Source of the DNA: Chara braunii
Lineage: Eukaryota; Streptophyta; Charophyceae; Charales; Characeae
Assembly (NCBI GenBank): GCA_003427395.1
Contig: BFEA01000357.1
Location: 1,157,052 to 1,185,212, forward strand
Reading direction: 5' to 3'
DNA: 28,161 nucleotides
The notes beneath the pieces were generated by a model. That model was not told the origin of the DNA. It was given only the letters and a program-made list of their open reading frames with translations, and did not search any database. The translations under genes and the position numbers were made by a program. Shown one piece after another: positions 7,106 to 15,010 of the stretch. The number at the start of each line of letters is the position of its first letter. Position 1 is the first letter of the stretch.

Positions 7106-8158
7106 GTGCTCAGAGTGCTGGGCTGCGGCTATTCTGGGACGACTCGGTCTCGGCTCTTGAGTGAAGTGGACGCAGCCATGGTGTGGAGTAACGGGTTATA
7201 CGACTATAGGCCGAGATGCATCCAGTCACTCTGCAGGTGGGAGCGAATGTTGGGAGATGGGCCTACCGTGACGGCTATACTAGACTATAGCTACAGCAGA
7301 CGAGAGGCAAAGTTAAAGATAAACGTAGAAGGCGGACGAGAAGAGGAGATGAGAGCGGACCCAGGCCTGCAGATGGCGATTACAGAGGCCAGAGATCGCG
7401 CAGAAAGAAGATGCCTACGAGACGGGGTCACTTACGAAATCAAGGTGATTGTCACTTACTTGGACGAGGGAACCTCCACGGACATGGTGGAATGGGAACA
7501 GCGGCACTTGGACCGCGACAATGAGGCAGAAAGTGAGTCAAGCGACCGAGAAGCCACGACACAGTCCTGGCACGGACTGGACCAGATCCGGAGGAACCAC
7601 CCACTGGTAGGGTCGGTAGAGGGTGGCCCAGAGGCTAGTTTGGCCCCGCGGAACTGAGAAAGGGGTGACACGTGGAGGCCCGAAAGTGTGCGAGGAGGGG
7701 AAGTCAACAAGAGGGAGAGTTTGGTCGAGCAAGAGAGACGGGAGCTTGGGAGTGAGATTGGCGCCAACTGCAGCCTTCACGCTCACTCGATGCTCTTGCG
7801 CCTGCTAAGCCGCGGTGAGTCAACACAGTTTGACGGGGGGGTCTCTCCACAGGCGGTCCACGTCACTTACCCGACGATCTTCGCACGACTGGCGGTCTTC
7901 TCCCGCCTAGGACTCCTAGGAGGGACACCTAGAGCGGTTCGGAGAGTTTGCTCGCCAGGAGCGTTGACCATTAGTACAAGATGGGAAGAGAAAGGGGGAT
8001 TGGCGTGAGAAAGGGAGGCTATCAAAACAGAGAAGCAGCGACTATCAAGAGAAACTCTGGGGTACGAGGTGGTTAAGCACAAGAGTCTGCGGAGTTACGA
8101 CAGGTTGAGCATGACAGCGTATGCTCGGACTGAGAGTTTCTTTTTTCGTTGCCGTTGA
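7106..8158 (+). pseudogene. Decayed coding region of unknown family, broken by TGA codons
   Basis: One frame is open from 7106 apart from TGA codons at 7655 and 8006, until TGA at 8156: stretches of 183, 116 and 49 codons. The first ATG is 7178 in a GCAGCCATGG context, a good eukaryotic start. The first stretch is rich in Arg/Glu and Asp/Glu, with REAKLKINVEGGREEEMR and an acidic AESESSDRE segment; the second has a hydrophobic middle (FARLAVFSRLGLLGG). No domain is recognised. Both internal TGAs are followed by GAAAGG or GAAAGGGAG and would be CGA (Arg) with one C-to-T change, the pattern left by decay of methylated CpG. It might be a gag relative of a second retroelement, judging by the TATA box and position, but this is not shown. 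Confidence 0.5.
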
Positions 8159-8264
8159 CATTACAGCCTACCAGAGAGGGCTCTATACCCTCTAGGGATG
8201 AAGTCAGAGGGGCTCATGGCAAGAAAGAGGTATGTGTGAGTATAGAGAGAGCGCCTGGGGGTGC

Positions 8265-8272
8265 TGACGTCA
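8265..8272. promoter_or_regulatory. TGACGTCA palindrome (bZIP-type site)
   Basis: Third exact TGACGTCA in the window, inside the decayed region. Probably chance or relic; no gene start follows. Confidence 0.15.
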
Positions 8273-8371
8273 ACCGGTTTTCTTGAGACGCGCGGACGAA
8301 GTCAACTCTCCCCAGCTCATATGATGCCTAGTGAGCGGTTATGAGGAAGAAATTGAAGAGGCTGCGTGGGC

Positions 8372-8500
8372 ATGCGACTTATGGCCAGCTTGATGAAGAG
8401 GCGTGACCAGGTCGCGGCTGAGTACGAGAGGGCGGGGAAGGATAATCGTAACGATCTCGCCCGAGAAAGAGAGAGATTGAGGGACGAACTCGGAGGTTGA
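8372..8500 (+). pseudogene. Helical Arg/Glu-rich fragment, 42 codons
   Basis: An ATG-started stretch in the same frame as 7106-8158, too short to be a gene alone. It encodes a charged helix with DQVAAEYERAG and LARERERLRDELGG, coiled-coil in character, and stops at TGA 8498-8500. Stops between 8158 and here in this frame are 8237 (TGA), 8243 (TAG), 8342 (TGA) and 8354 (TGA). It is probably a further remnant of the same decayed gene. Confidence 0.4.
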
Positions 8501-9829
8501 GAGACAGAGAGACAGTGGTCAGCTTGCGGTGAAGGGAGGAACCAGGAGTGTTAACTAACTACCGCCGAGGGGGTAGCCCTGATCGCATTGTGTGTACTGG
8601 GCTAATGCATTAAGGCTGGTCCGGTGTTTGACTGCCTTAAATCTCCGCCTGCACCTATGAGGTCAACTACTAATCGTCGTTAATGACAGGGAAACGTTCT
8701 TGAGCTTGCCAAGATAGTTGTGGGACAGTCGGCAGTCATACTACGGCAATGCCTGGTGTACTAGGGAGAGAAAGAAGGAGTTTTCGCCAGGGCCCGAGGT
8801 GATTGAAGAGTTTGGTTAGTTTGCATAACCCCATGTGACCGATTATGGGGCTAGTCCCACTCACGGGAATGTGCAATCATGCACGGTGCGCCGCTTGAGT
8901 TTGGTATTGACTATAGTGTTGATCTCATAGTACTTGTGTGATCAGAGAAAGTAAGCAGATGGGATAACGCCAATAAGGTACACTGAAGGAAGTGACATTT
9001 TTGCCATACCTCGTGTAAGTCACCTAATTGCGGAGCTAGTAATGTCTATTAATCCCTACTCCGTTGGTTTTGAGTCATGATCCTTGTTTCCCCTTTTCAC
9101 GAGCCGATCTGGTTTTGCGGAGGTATACTTGATGAGATACAGGTTATAACAAGGAAATACCGTGAATGAAGAGCAGGGGCTGGCAGGAGATACACTTTGT
9201 CGTCCGGTGTAGCCATCTCTTCGGCAATATCAAGATTAGGCGAACCCCGTTTAATGGCAATGAACAAAAGGGGAAAGAGTTGTCCCATGATCTCGTGTGA
9301 CGATGCGAGATATATATAACTAATCAGGGGAAAATTATCAATTAAGCTGCGACTGATTGTCAGGTATTATTTTGGGAAAGATGGGTGTTAAGGCGCTTGT
9401 TTGAGTCGATGATCTGCTGGGGAATAAAAGATTTAGACGGTGTCCAAATTTGAAGTTTCTGTCGCTGTTCATGTAAATGTAAGGGGCTGCGAAGCGAGTA
9501 GTGTCTGGTTAGATGGATCTCACATAGAACACTTATTGAGCGAATAGCATGAGGCAGCCACAGATCTGGCGCAACTGCTGTATGCATCGGTGTCAACATT
9601 AAGGGTGAAGTATCATCTTGCAATTATTTTGGTCATCCATCCATTAAACAGATCCTTTCTCGCCTATTGTTGACGTCCCCTGTTAAAATGTAAAGTGAGT
9701 CTAAAAGGATGGATGGGCTGCTTGTGTAATGACCCGTCAAAACACAGACTGAGAACACTGTCGATTTCTGAAGTTCTGCCAATGGAATGGATGCCTTCCT
9801 GAGATTCCCGCATTCTGCTGTGTTCTCTA

Positions 9830-9900
9830 AGTCTGTCTGTGTGTGCGTGCTTGTGACCTGCGTGCCTGTCTGAGTGCTTGTCGGTATGAGTGTGTGTGTG
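9830..9900. repeat. TG-rich simple sequence
   Basis: Degenerate TG/TC repeat (TCTGTCTGTGTGTGCG and similar). On the other strand it gives His/Thr-rich spurious frames. Confidence 0.75.
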
Positions 9901-10474
9901 ACCCGCAAGGGTACTTGCTTGTTTGGTAGACCCGTAGGGCCGGTACTTACCTGTGGCCGTTGCATTGACGGTTGTAGCAGGGAAAAACACTAAAGTGGTG
10001 AAACTAGCGGCCCTGCGGCCCTTGGGGTAGTGGAAAAACACTCAAGTAGGCCGGTAGGCCGATACTGCACCCCACTGCAGTTGGCGTGAGAGGTACTAGA
10101 GGCCGAGCAGAAAAAAACAAAGTTGGCATTTTTAGAGTCCAGTAGCGGTAGGGTAGGTCTAGGCCGGTACCAGTCCAACCAGTCTGAGTCTAGAGCCTGT
10201 ACGGGTAATATCAGGGTCTGCAATGATGTTTCCCCCCGAAACGGAGGAAGTACCGGTTGCTTGGAGAGGCCGAGCGGCCTGGAAGTCACCGCCCAGGAGG
10301 CAAGTAGGCCGCTATATGAAGAGGCAGGGTGGAGAGCCCAGCCTCATTCTTCAGTGTGCAAGTTTGGCGACACGCTGCTGGAGCGCTAGCTGGAGTAGCG
10401 CTGGGTACCTCATCGCTGCTGGGAGAAGAAGTCGAGAGCTTCCACCTTGGCTATGGTGGAGCTCTACCGGTGTC

Positions 10475-10490
10475 GGGACTGGTGAGTCCC
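10475..10490. repeat. Hairpin GGGACT-GGTG-AGTCCC
   Basis: A perfect 6-bp stem with a 4-nt loop. The same GGGACT/AGTCCC arms recur at 12901-12927 and inside the stem at 12155-12196, hinting at a shared origin with the hairpin region downstream. Confidence 0.6.
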
Positions 10491-10884
10491 AAATGACTTC
10501 CCGTCACTCGAGAGACTATATATGGCTAATTTGTGCATGGCAGAGAAAACCGGAGGCAAGAAGGATGGAAGGATCAAGGCTTAGGCATAGGCGCTACGAA
10601 CCTAGAAGCTGCCCAAAGTCGTCGGGACCAATGGACTAAGAAGAAAATTGACGGAACGGGGAGCGGCGGAGGCGCGCAAGAAAGTGGCGAAGGCGACCCT
10701 TCCCCCGAAATGGAGAAGGACCGCCAAGAAAAGTAGTGGCAAAGGATGCACGTTGCAAAGAGAGAAAAGAAGCAAGGGAAATGGGTGAATGATACGTAAG
10801 GCGCCAGCACGAGAAAACGTAGCTGGGCCAAGTAGGCCGCTAGGACGCGGCAGCAAGGGGGTCATGGGCCAAGTGAGGACTCAC

Positions 10885-11440
10885 GCCCGGCGGGACAAGG
10901 TGTCGGGGACTGCATGAGATCAAGAGAAGATGCGGTACCGGCGGGACAAAGTGTCGGGGACAGCATGAGATCAAGAGAAGATGCGGTACCGGCGGGACAA
11001 AGTGGCGGGGACCGCGTGAGACCAAGAAAAGATACGGTACCGGCGGGACAAAGTGTCGGGGACCACGTGAGACCAAGAAAAGATGCAGTACCGGCGGGAC
11101 AAAGTGTCGGGGACCACGTGAGACCACGAAAAGATGCGGTACCGACGGGACAAAGTGCCGGGACCGCGTGAGACCAAGAGAAGATGCGGTACCGACGGGA
11201 CAAAGTGTCGGGGACCGCGTGAGACCAAGAAAAAAATACGGCACCGGCAGGACGAAGTGTCGGGGACCACGTGAGACCATGTCGGGGACCGCATGGGACC
11301 ATGCAAAGGTGCGGCACCAACGGGACAAGTGCCGAGGATTACATGCGACTAGACAAAAATGCGGTACCGGTGGGACAAAGTGTCGGGGACCACACGGGAC
11401 TAAGACTAGTGTCGGGGACCAGTGTGGGACAAGTGGCGGG
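10885..11440. repeat. 51-bp tandem repeat array, about 10 copies
   Basis: Units contain GCGGTACCGGCGGGACAAAG followed by GTCGGGGACC and GTGAGACCAAGA. The TGCGGTACC-type landmark falls at 10931, 10982, 11033, 11084, 11135, 11185 and 11237, so spacing is 51 with single-base slips. Degenerate copies continue to about 11440. Many units hold the palindrome CGGTACCG. Because 51 is a multiple of three, several frames stay open on both strands; those frames are artefacts. The array sits directly upstream of the hairpin-rich region. Confidence 0.9.
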
Positions 11441-11505
11441 AACTGTGACGTCCCAAGGAAAAATCGCGGCGTGACATGTGGTGTAAAAAAATAAAGCAAG
11501 TTGCA

Positions 11506-11530
11506 CCGTCAAGATCGGAGATCTTGACGG
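11506..11530. repeat. Perfect palindrome, copy 1 (11-bp stem)
   Basis: CCGTCAAGATC, loop GGA, GATCTTGACGG. It is followed by ATTAGCACCACTAGTGC, which also follows the related palindrome at 13128-13152, so the two are copies of one module. Confidence 0.9.
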
Positions 11531-11626
11531 CCAAAATTATTAGCACCACTAGTGCAAGCACCAGTGGGAGCAAGCGGGAGGGCCAAAAGAAAAATAAAAA
11601 ATAAAGAAAACAAGTGCTAGAGGCAT

Positions 11627-11660
11627 GGGAGCAATCCAAAAAATCTCGGATTGACCTCCC
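11627..11660. repeat. Hairpin GGGAG-CAATCC / GGATTG-AC-CTCCC
   Basis: Eleven base pairs with one AC bulge and an A-rich 10-nt loop (AAAAAATCTC). Confidence 0.8.
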
Positions 11661-11669
11661 CCAAGGAAA

Positions 11670-11690
11670 ATGGAGCCGTAGGGGCTCCAT
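11670..11690. repeat. Hairpin ATGGAGCC / GGCTCCAT
   Basis: Perfect 8-bp stem with a 5-nt loop (GTAGG), 9 bp after the preceding hairpin. Confidence 0.8.
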
Positions 11691-11698
11691 GAGAAAAA

Positions 11699-11762
11699 TA
11701 GGCCTCCCGGAGAAAATCGGTGCATGGGGGCCTACCGTTTGGAAGGGAGAGGGGCAAACGGT
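11699..11762. repeat. Two overlapping hairpins (11699-11734 and 11734-11762)
   Basis: TAGGCC-t-CCC pairs with GGG-GGCCTA ending at 11734, and ACCGTTTG (11734-11741) pairs perfectly with CAAACGGT (11755-11762). The two stems share base 11734. Confidence 0.7.
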
Positions 11763-11794
11763 GGCTCCCAAGGGCATGGAAGAACCATAACTGT

Positions 11795-11814
11795 AGTCCG
11801 AAAAATAACGGACT
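11795..11814. repeat. Hairpin AGTCCG-AAAAATAA-CGGACT
   Basis: Perfect 6-bp stem with an A-rich 8-nt loop. Related AGTCC/GGACT arms recur at 12709-12734 and 13245-13264, and the loop with its CCG/CGG pairs recurs at 12392-12405. Confidence 0.8.
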
Positions 11815-11858
11815 GGCCCTTGGGCATAGGAAGGGTCAAAACTAAGAGGAAGAGGCAA

Positions 11859-12250
11859 GAAAAGGGCCTTAACGGCTAGTTGACACTTGGCATACAAAAA
11901 GAAGAAGAAAAAAAAAAAGAAAATGTGGGAGAATGAGACAAGGAGGGTGAGAGGGAGTGAGTGAGTTGGTCGTTAGTAGGGATTGCAGCAAGTAGGGACA
12001 GCCAAGTCCTAACTGTCCAAGAAAGGAGGAAAAGGGGAAAAAAAAAAAAAAAAATGAGAAAAGGGCCTTAACGGCTAGTTGACACTTGGCATGCATCAAG
12101 AAAAAGAAAAGAAACGGAAAATGGGAGGTGAGAGAGGATGAGTGAGTTGACCGTCAGTTGGGACTGCAGCAAGTAGGGACAGCCAAGTCCCAATTGTCCA
12201 CAAGTGGAGGGAAAAGAAAAGAAAAAAAAAAGTAAAAGGGAGAAAGTCAA
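11859..12250 (+). repeat. Diverged ~199-bp tandem repeat, two copies plus a third start
   Basis: Copies begin at 11859 and 12058 with the same 35 bases starting GAAAAGGGCCTTAACGGC. Each then has an A/G-rich run, a GAGTGAGTTG segment, and GCAGCAAGTAGGGACAGCC flanked by inverted arms. A third, degenerate start (AAAAGGGCACTAACGG) lies at 12249. A more distant relative lies at about 13470-13640. Confidence 0.85.
12155..12196. repeat. Stem-loop of repeat copy 2 (CAGTTGGGACT / AGTCCCAATTG)
   Basis: Eleven base pairs with one G-U, enclosing GCAGCAAGTAGGGACAGCCA. The equivalent place in copy 1 (about 11973-12018) has a weaker version, and 13596-13638 has a stronger nested version. Confidence 0.75.
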
Positions 12251-12381
12251 AAGGGCACTAACGGACGAAAACGGCAAACTAGGGGAGGGATTTTGGACCA
12301 GATTCATTTTGGCAATGTGGCAGTTACAAAGGACCTTGATTTTTTTTTATTTATGAAGAGAAAATTAAAAAAAAATCAAGG

Positions 12382-12416
12382 CCCCTTGCAACCGAAAAAT
12401 AACGGGATGCATGGGG
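12382..12416. repeat. Imperfect hairpin with CCGAAAAATAACGG core
   Basis: CCCC-TTGCA-A-CCG pairs with CGG-GA-TGCA-T-GGGG around the AAAAATAA loop. It opens the first of the 162-bp spaced units. Confidence 0.6.
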
Positions 12417-12541
12417 AAGGCCAAAACAAGTTTTTAGTGCACCGCGAGCCAAAATTGAAACCGGATGCACTTGGAAATTGACCGTTTGATTTTCTTTTGG
12501 TTGGGGACTAGTTGTAGGGCCTTGGGGCAATGAAAACTGCC

Positions 12542-12576
12542 CCTAGTGCAGTCCGAGTTGTGACAGACTGCATAGG
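12542..12576. repeat. Hairpin CCTA-g-TGCAGTC / GACTGCA-TAGG
   Basis: Eleven base pairs with one bulged G and a 12-nt loop. It lies about 160 bp after the 12382 hairpin, and the sequences after both align (GGAAGG..CAAA..CAAGTTTTT, then GAGCC.AAATT). Confidence 0.8.
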
Positions 12577-12708
12577 AAGGGGCAAACTCAAGTTTTTGGG
12601 GCTCTGAGAGCCGAAATTAAGTCCGGTTGCCTTGGGAAAATTAACGTTTTATTTTCCTTAGGCAAAGGGCATGTCTTGGGGCTGTGGGGTTAGCAATATG
12701 GTTGTGGA

Positions 12709-12734
12709 TGCAGTCCGAGAAATGACGGACTGCA
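12709..12734. repeat. Hairpin TGCAGTCCG / CGGACTGCA
   Basis: Perfect 9-bp stem with loop AGAAATGA. It is 162 bp after the matching position in the 12542 hairpin and has a more stable version of the same arms. Confidence 0.85.
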
Positions 12735-12900
12735 CAAGGACACCTGGACCAAGGGAAAATGGGCCACGGCATGCCCAGAACACTAGAGAACGGCGTCGCG
12801 GGCCTAGGGGAGTGTGACGGTAAAACGGAAACGGCACGGCAAGGGTCCCGCTACCGGAACATTGTCGATGGCACTTGGGGCACATGGGAATAATAAGAGT

Positions 12901-13001
12901 GGGACTGTCGGGGGCACTAGAAGTCCCAAATAAAAATTGGGCATCAACCGGGATGACACCGGGGGCCAAAGGGGCCCAAATAAAAATTATCGGAAATTGG
13001 G
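12901..13001. repeat. Cluster of small hairpins with CCCAAATAAAAATT repeats
   Basis: GGGACT (12901-12906) pairs with AGTCCC (12922-12927). CCCAAATAAAAATT occurs twice (about 12925 and 12975), each time followed by TTGGG that can pair with the CCCAA. Confidence 0.6.
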
Positions 13002-13127
13002 CTTTGTCGACGGCACCGCCGGCGGAACGGAAAAATGAGACTAATACGAGAAGCAGCGGGGACTTGAGGTGTCCCCAGGGGGAAGCCACTAGCCAATGTG
13101 AGGAATGATCGTGATAAGCAAACGGCG

Positions 13128-13152
13128 CCGTCGAGATCAAGGATCTCGACGG
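13128..13152. repeat. Perfect palindrome, copy 2 (11-bp stem)
   Basis: CCGTCGAGATC, loop AAG, GATCTCGACGG. Compared with 11506-11530, one A-T pair has become G-C by changes in both arms, so pairing is kept. ATTAGCACCACTAGTGC follows at the same distance as in copy 1. Confidence 0.9.
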
Positions 13153-13235
13153 TGGAAAAATATTAGCACCACTAGTGCGGACACTAGTAGGGCTAGAAAC
13201 GGGAGTGAGAAGCAAAAAAAAAAAAAAGGGGAGGG

Positions 13236-13274
13236 ATGCCCAGCAGTCCGGGGTGTTTTGGACTAGCTAGGCAT
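13236..13274. repeat. Hairpin ATGCC..AGTCC / GGACT..GGCAT
   Basis: Two 5-bp helices separated by an internal loop, with a 10-nt apical loop (GGGGTGTTTT). Confidence 0.6.
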
Positions 13275-13595
13275 GAGAAAACAAGAGCCCAAGGTGCTCC
13301 AATCAAGAAACGGGCTAGCCAAGAAAAATCGGAGCCAAGGGGGCTGAAAATGAAGGCTAACAGGAGAAAAATGAGCCCCCTAGGGGCATAGGCATGCCAA
13401 CTTGGTGGGCCGGGGTGTAATGGACAACAGTCGGGCATGAACCTGGCCACAATCAAGGCTCTAAGGCCTAGAAAGGGAGTGCACAGCGAGTTGATACATG
13501 TCACAGCAAAAATAAAAGAAAAATAAAAGAAAAAGAAAAAAAAAATGAGGGAAAATGAGACAAAATAGGAGAAGTGTGTGGAGGGGAGTGTGTCG

Positions 13596-13638
13596 GTCAT
13601 TGGGATGGCAGCGGTAGGGACTGCCAGGTCCCAATGAC
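13596..13638. repeat. Nested hairpin GTCATTGGGA / TCCCAATGAC
   Basis: A perfect 10-bp outer stem encloses a perfect 5-bp inner stem (GGCAG 13607-13611 with CTGCC 13621-13625). The loop keeps the GGTAGGGA segment seen in the 199-bp repeats, so it is a diverged third member of that family. Confidence 0.85.
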
Positions 13639-13680
13639 GACCTCACTCCTCCTAGATCTAAGGAGTGCAGGCCGGATTGC

Positions 13681-13709
13681 TGAGATATGGCCCTTGGGGC
13701 CATATCTCA
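13681..13709. repeat. Perfect 13-bp hairpin
   Basis: TGAGATATGGCCC, loop TTG, GGGCCATATCTCA. It is the most stable small hairpin in the window and marks the right end of the hairpin cluster. Confidence 0.92.
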
Positions 13710-13710
13710 A

Positions 13711-14387
13711 CAAAATCTGAATTAAAATGGCAAAATAAAAAAAAATGCAAGAGGGAAAAATCCGATTTTCTTTTGAGTCATGGATCCGAAATTAGATCTC
13801 ATGGTGGAGAGAAAACAGTCATTTTTTGTGAGGCAGCAAAAAACGACTAGATCCGGAATGAGGTGGCGGCCCAAAATGGAAAGAAACAAAAGAGGGAAAA
13901 AAACGAAACTGTGCATTTGGCCCGAAAAGAGAGCCAGATGCACCAAAAATTAAAAAATTGAGCCTATAGGCTCAAAATTGATCCAAGGACCACCATGGGG
14001 TAGCTCGAAATATTGGTGGCCTTGAATTTTAACCTGATCCAAGGCTGAAAATGTGCCGCTACTTGGGAAAATGGTCCGGCCTACCCAAGGGAGGTCGAAA
14101 CTTGAAAAAATCGAAAAAAAGGTCCACTAGGTTTTTTTCTCCCAAGTAGGTTACCCCTTGGACCTTGGATTCAAGGAGGCAGCATTTTCCAAGAGGTAGG
14201 AGGTTGAAAAGAGGCACAAGGGGTAGGCCGAGTTGGTACCAACCACTCGGATTGCATGTATCTGGCCAAAAGAAGATCCAGGTGCCCCCAGAGAGGCCTA
14301 GAGGTGAAGTTTGGCCAAGGGGGTATCCCAGTTCACCTTGGGGCACTTGGGAGGGCCCAAGGGCTCGCCGGACTGTTGTTCCCAGCC
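13711..14387. other. Non-coding stretch upstream of the TATA box
   Basis: A-rich to 14140, then GC-richer. It holds only small hairpins: GGTCCA/TGGACC (14121-14164), CCTTG/CAAGG (14164-14177) and CTTGGG-AGGG-CCCAAG (14346-14361), the last about 27 bp before the TATA box. No gene is recognised. Confidence 0.55.
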
Positions 14388-14395
14388 TATATAAG
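14388..14395 (+). promoter_or_regulatory. TATA box TATATAAG, facing the satellite
   Basis: An exact Pol II-type TATA box in GC-rich surroundings. The sequence about 30 bp downstream (CCACACTCATACTCGC) is pyrimidine/CA-rich, as at many plant start sites. Transcription to the right would cross the structured leader, the CTT tract and then the satellite. It could be the promoter of an LTR-type element whose body is now replaced by satellite. Confidence 0.5.
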
Positions 14396-14789
14396 CTAGG
14401 GATTCAGTCCGCCACACTCATACTCGCATGAGGAGTGCCCATGCTGCCCAAATGAGCCCGTGAGAGCTCTAGAGGTATTCGAAGAGTAGTGAGGGGAACC
14501 CCTGCCGGTTTGGAAGTCTGGAGGAGGCTGTGAGCTAATGGGAGAAGACTCTACAAGCTAGTGGTAATGAGGGAGGTAATTCGCCATAGCTCCCAGGCTA
14601 GTGGAGAGGAAGGCAAGACTAAGAGGAGTCCCATTAGCCCTCCTAGAGAGAAGGACTCCCTAGTCTTAGTGGTAGCAGCCCATAGCAACTTGGAGGAGGT
14701 GAGAGAGGAAGAAGAAAGGCTTGAAGGAGAAGAAAGTCATAGCTAAGAAGGAGAGAGCTTCATTGAGAGTGAGACATCCAAGGATTGAG
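14396..14789 (+). other. Putative transcribed leader with long-range inverted repeats
   Basis: AAGACTA-aga-GGAGTC (14615-14630) pairs with GACTCC-c-TAGTCTT (14654-14667), 13 base pairs. An alternative pairing joins GCTAATGGGA (14534-14543) with TCCCATTAGC (14629-14638); the two compete for the same bases. A reading frame from ATG 14567 to TAG 14744-14746 (59 codons, Glu-rich) crosses these and has no recognised motif, so coding is doubtful. Confidence 0.4.
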
Positions 14790-15010
14790 TGAAGAAATGC
14801 CTCCCCCTTCTTCTCCCTTCTCTTCTCGACCCTCTCCTTCTCCTTCTCCTTCCTATTCTCCTTCTTCTTCCCTTTCTTCTTCTCCCTCCTCTTCTTCTTC
14901 TTCCTTCTTTTTCATCTTCCCCTCCTCCTTCTTCTTCCCCTTCTTCTTCTTCTTCCTCCTCCTCTTCTCCTTCTTTTTCCCCCTCCCTTGCCTTCTCTCC
15001 ACCTTCATCC
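14790..15010 (+). repeat. CTT/CTC pyrimidine tract
   Basis: About 220 bases almost entirely pyrimidine, mixing CTT, CTC and TCC triplets. It abuts the satellite. On the other strand it reads as a Glu/Arg/Gly-rich frame, which is a by-product of composition. Such tracts can form intramolecular triplexes and often stall polymerases. Confidence 0.92.

Larger units (their letters stand above)
8501..10875. other. 2.4 kb without a convincing gene
   Basis: Only short frames without motifs. A TATATATAA run lies at 9311-9319. About 9830-9900 is TG-rich. Between 9990 and 10842 the motif CAAGTAGGCCG recurs at 10043, 10301 and 10829; the last two agree over 14 bases. A frame of 67 codons at 10533-10736 is charged and lacks an ATG start. 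Confidence 0.5.
11498..13710. other. Hairpin-rich, A-rich non-coding repeat region
   Basis: No gene is recognised. The region is a chain of stem-loops with GC-rich arms and often A-rich loops, joined by purine-rich spacers, borne on diverged tandem repeats (about 199 bp at 11859-12250, about 162 bp at 12382-12734). The 14-mer CCGAAAAATAACGG, itself a loop plus closing pairs, occurs at 11798 and 12392. Possible identities are a long LTR or leader of a non-autonomous element, a foldback element, or a structured non-coding RNA locus. The TATA box at 14388 lies downstream and points away, so these hairpins would be upstream of that transcript. Confidence 0.65.

Noticed and set aside
9360-10041. 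Minus-strand frames of 87-125 codons
   Set aside because: They cross TG-rich simple sequence and show His/Thr-rich low complexity without a domain.
10840-11499. Overlapping minus-strand frames up to 219 codons rich in SRGPRHFVPPVPHL-like repeats
   Set aside because: The 51-bp period equals 17 codons, so any open phase stays open. Frames exist on both strands over the same bases.
14670-14681. Primer-binding site TGGTAGCAGCCC
   Set aside because: Three of twelve bases differ from the initiator-Met site and no LTR end (CA) precedes it.
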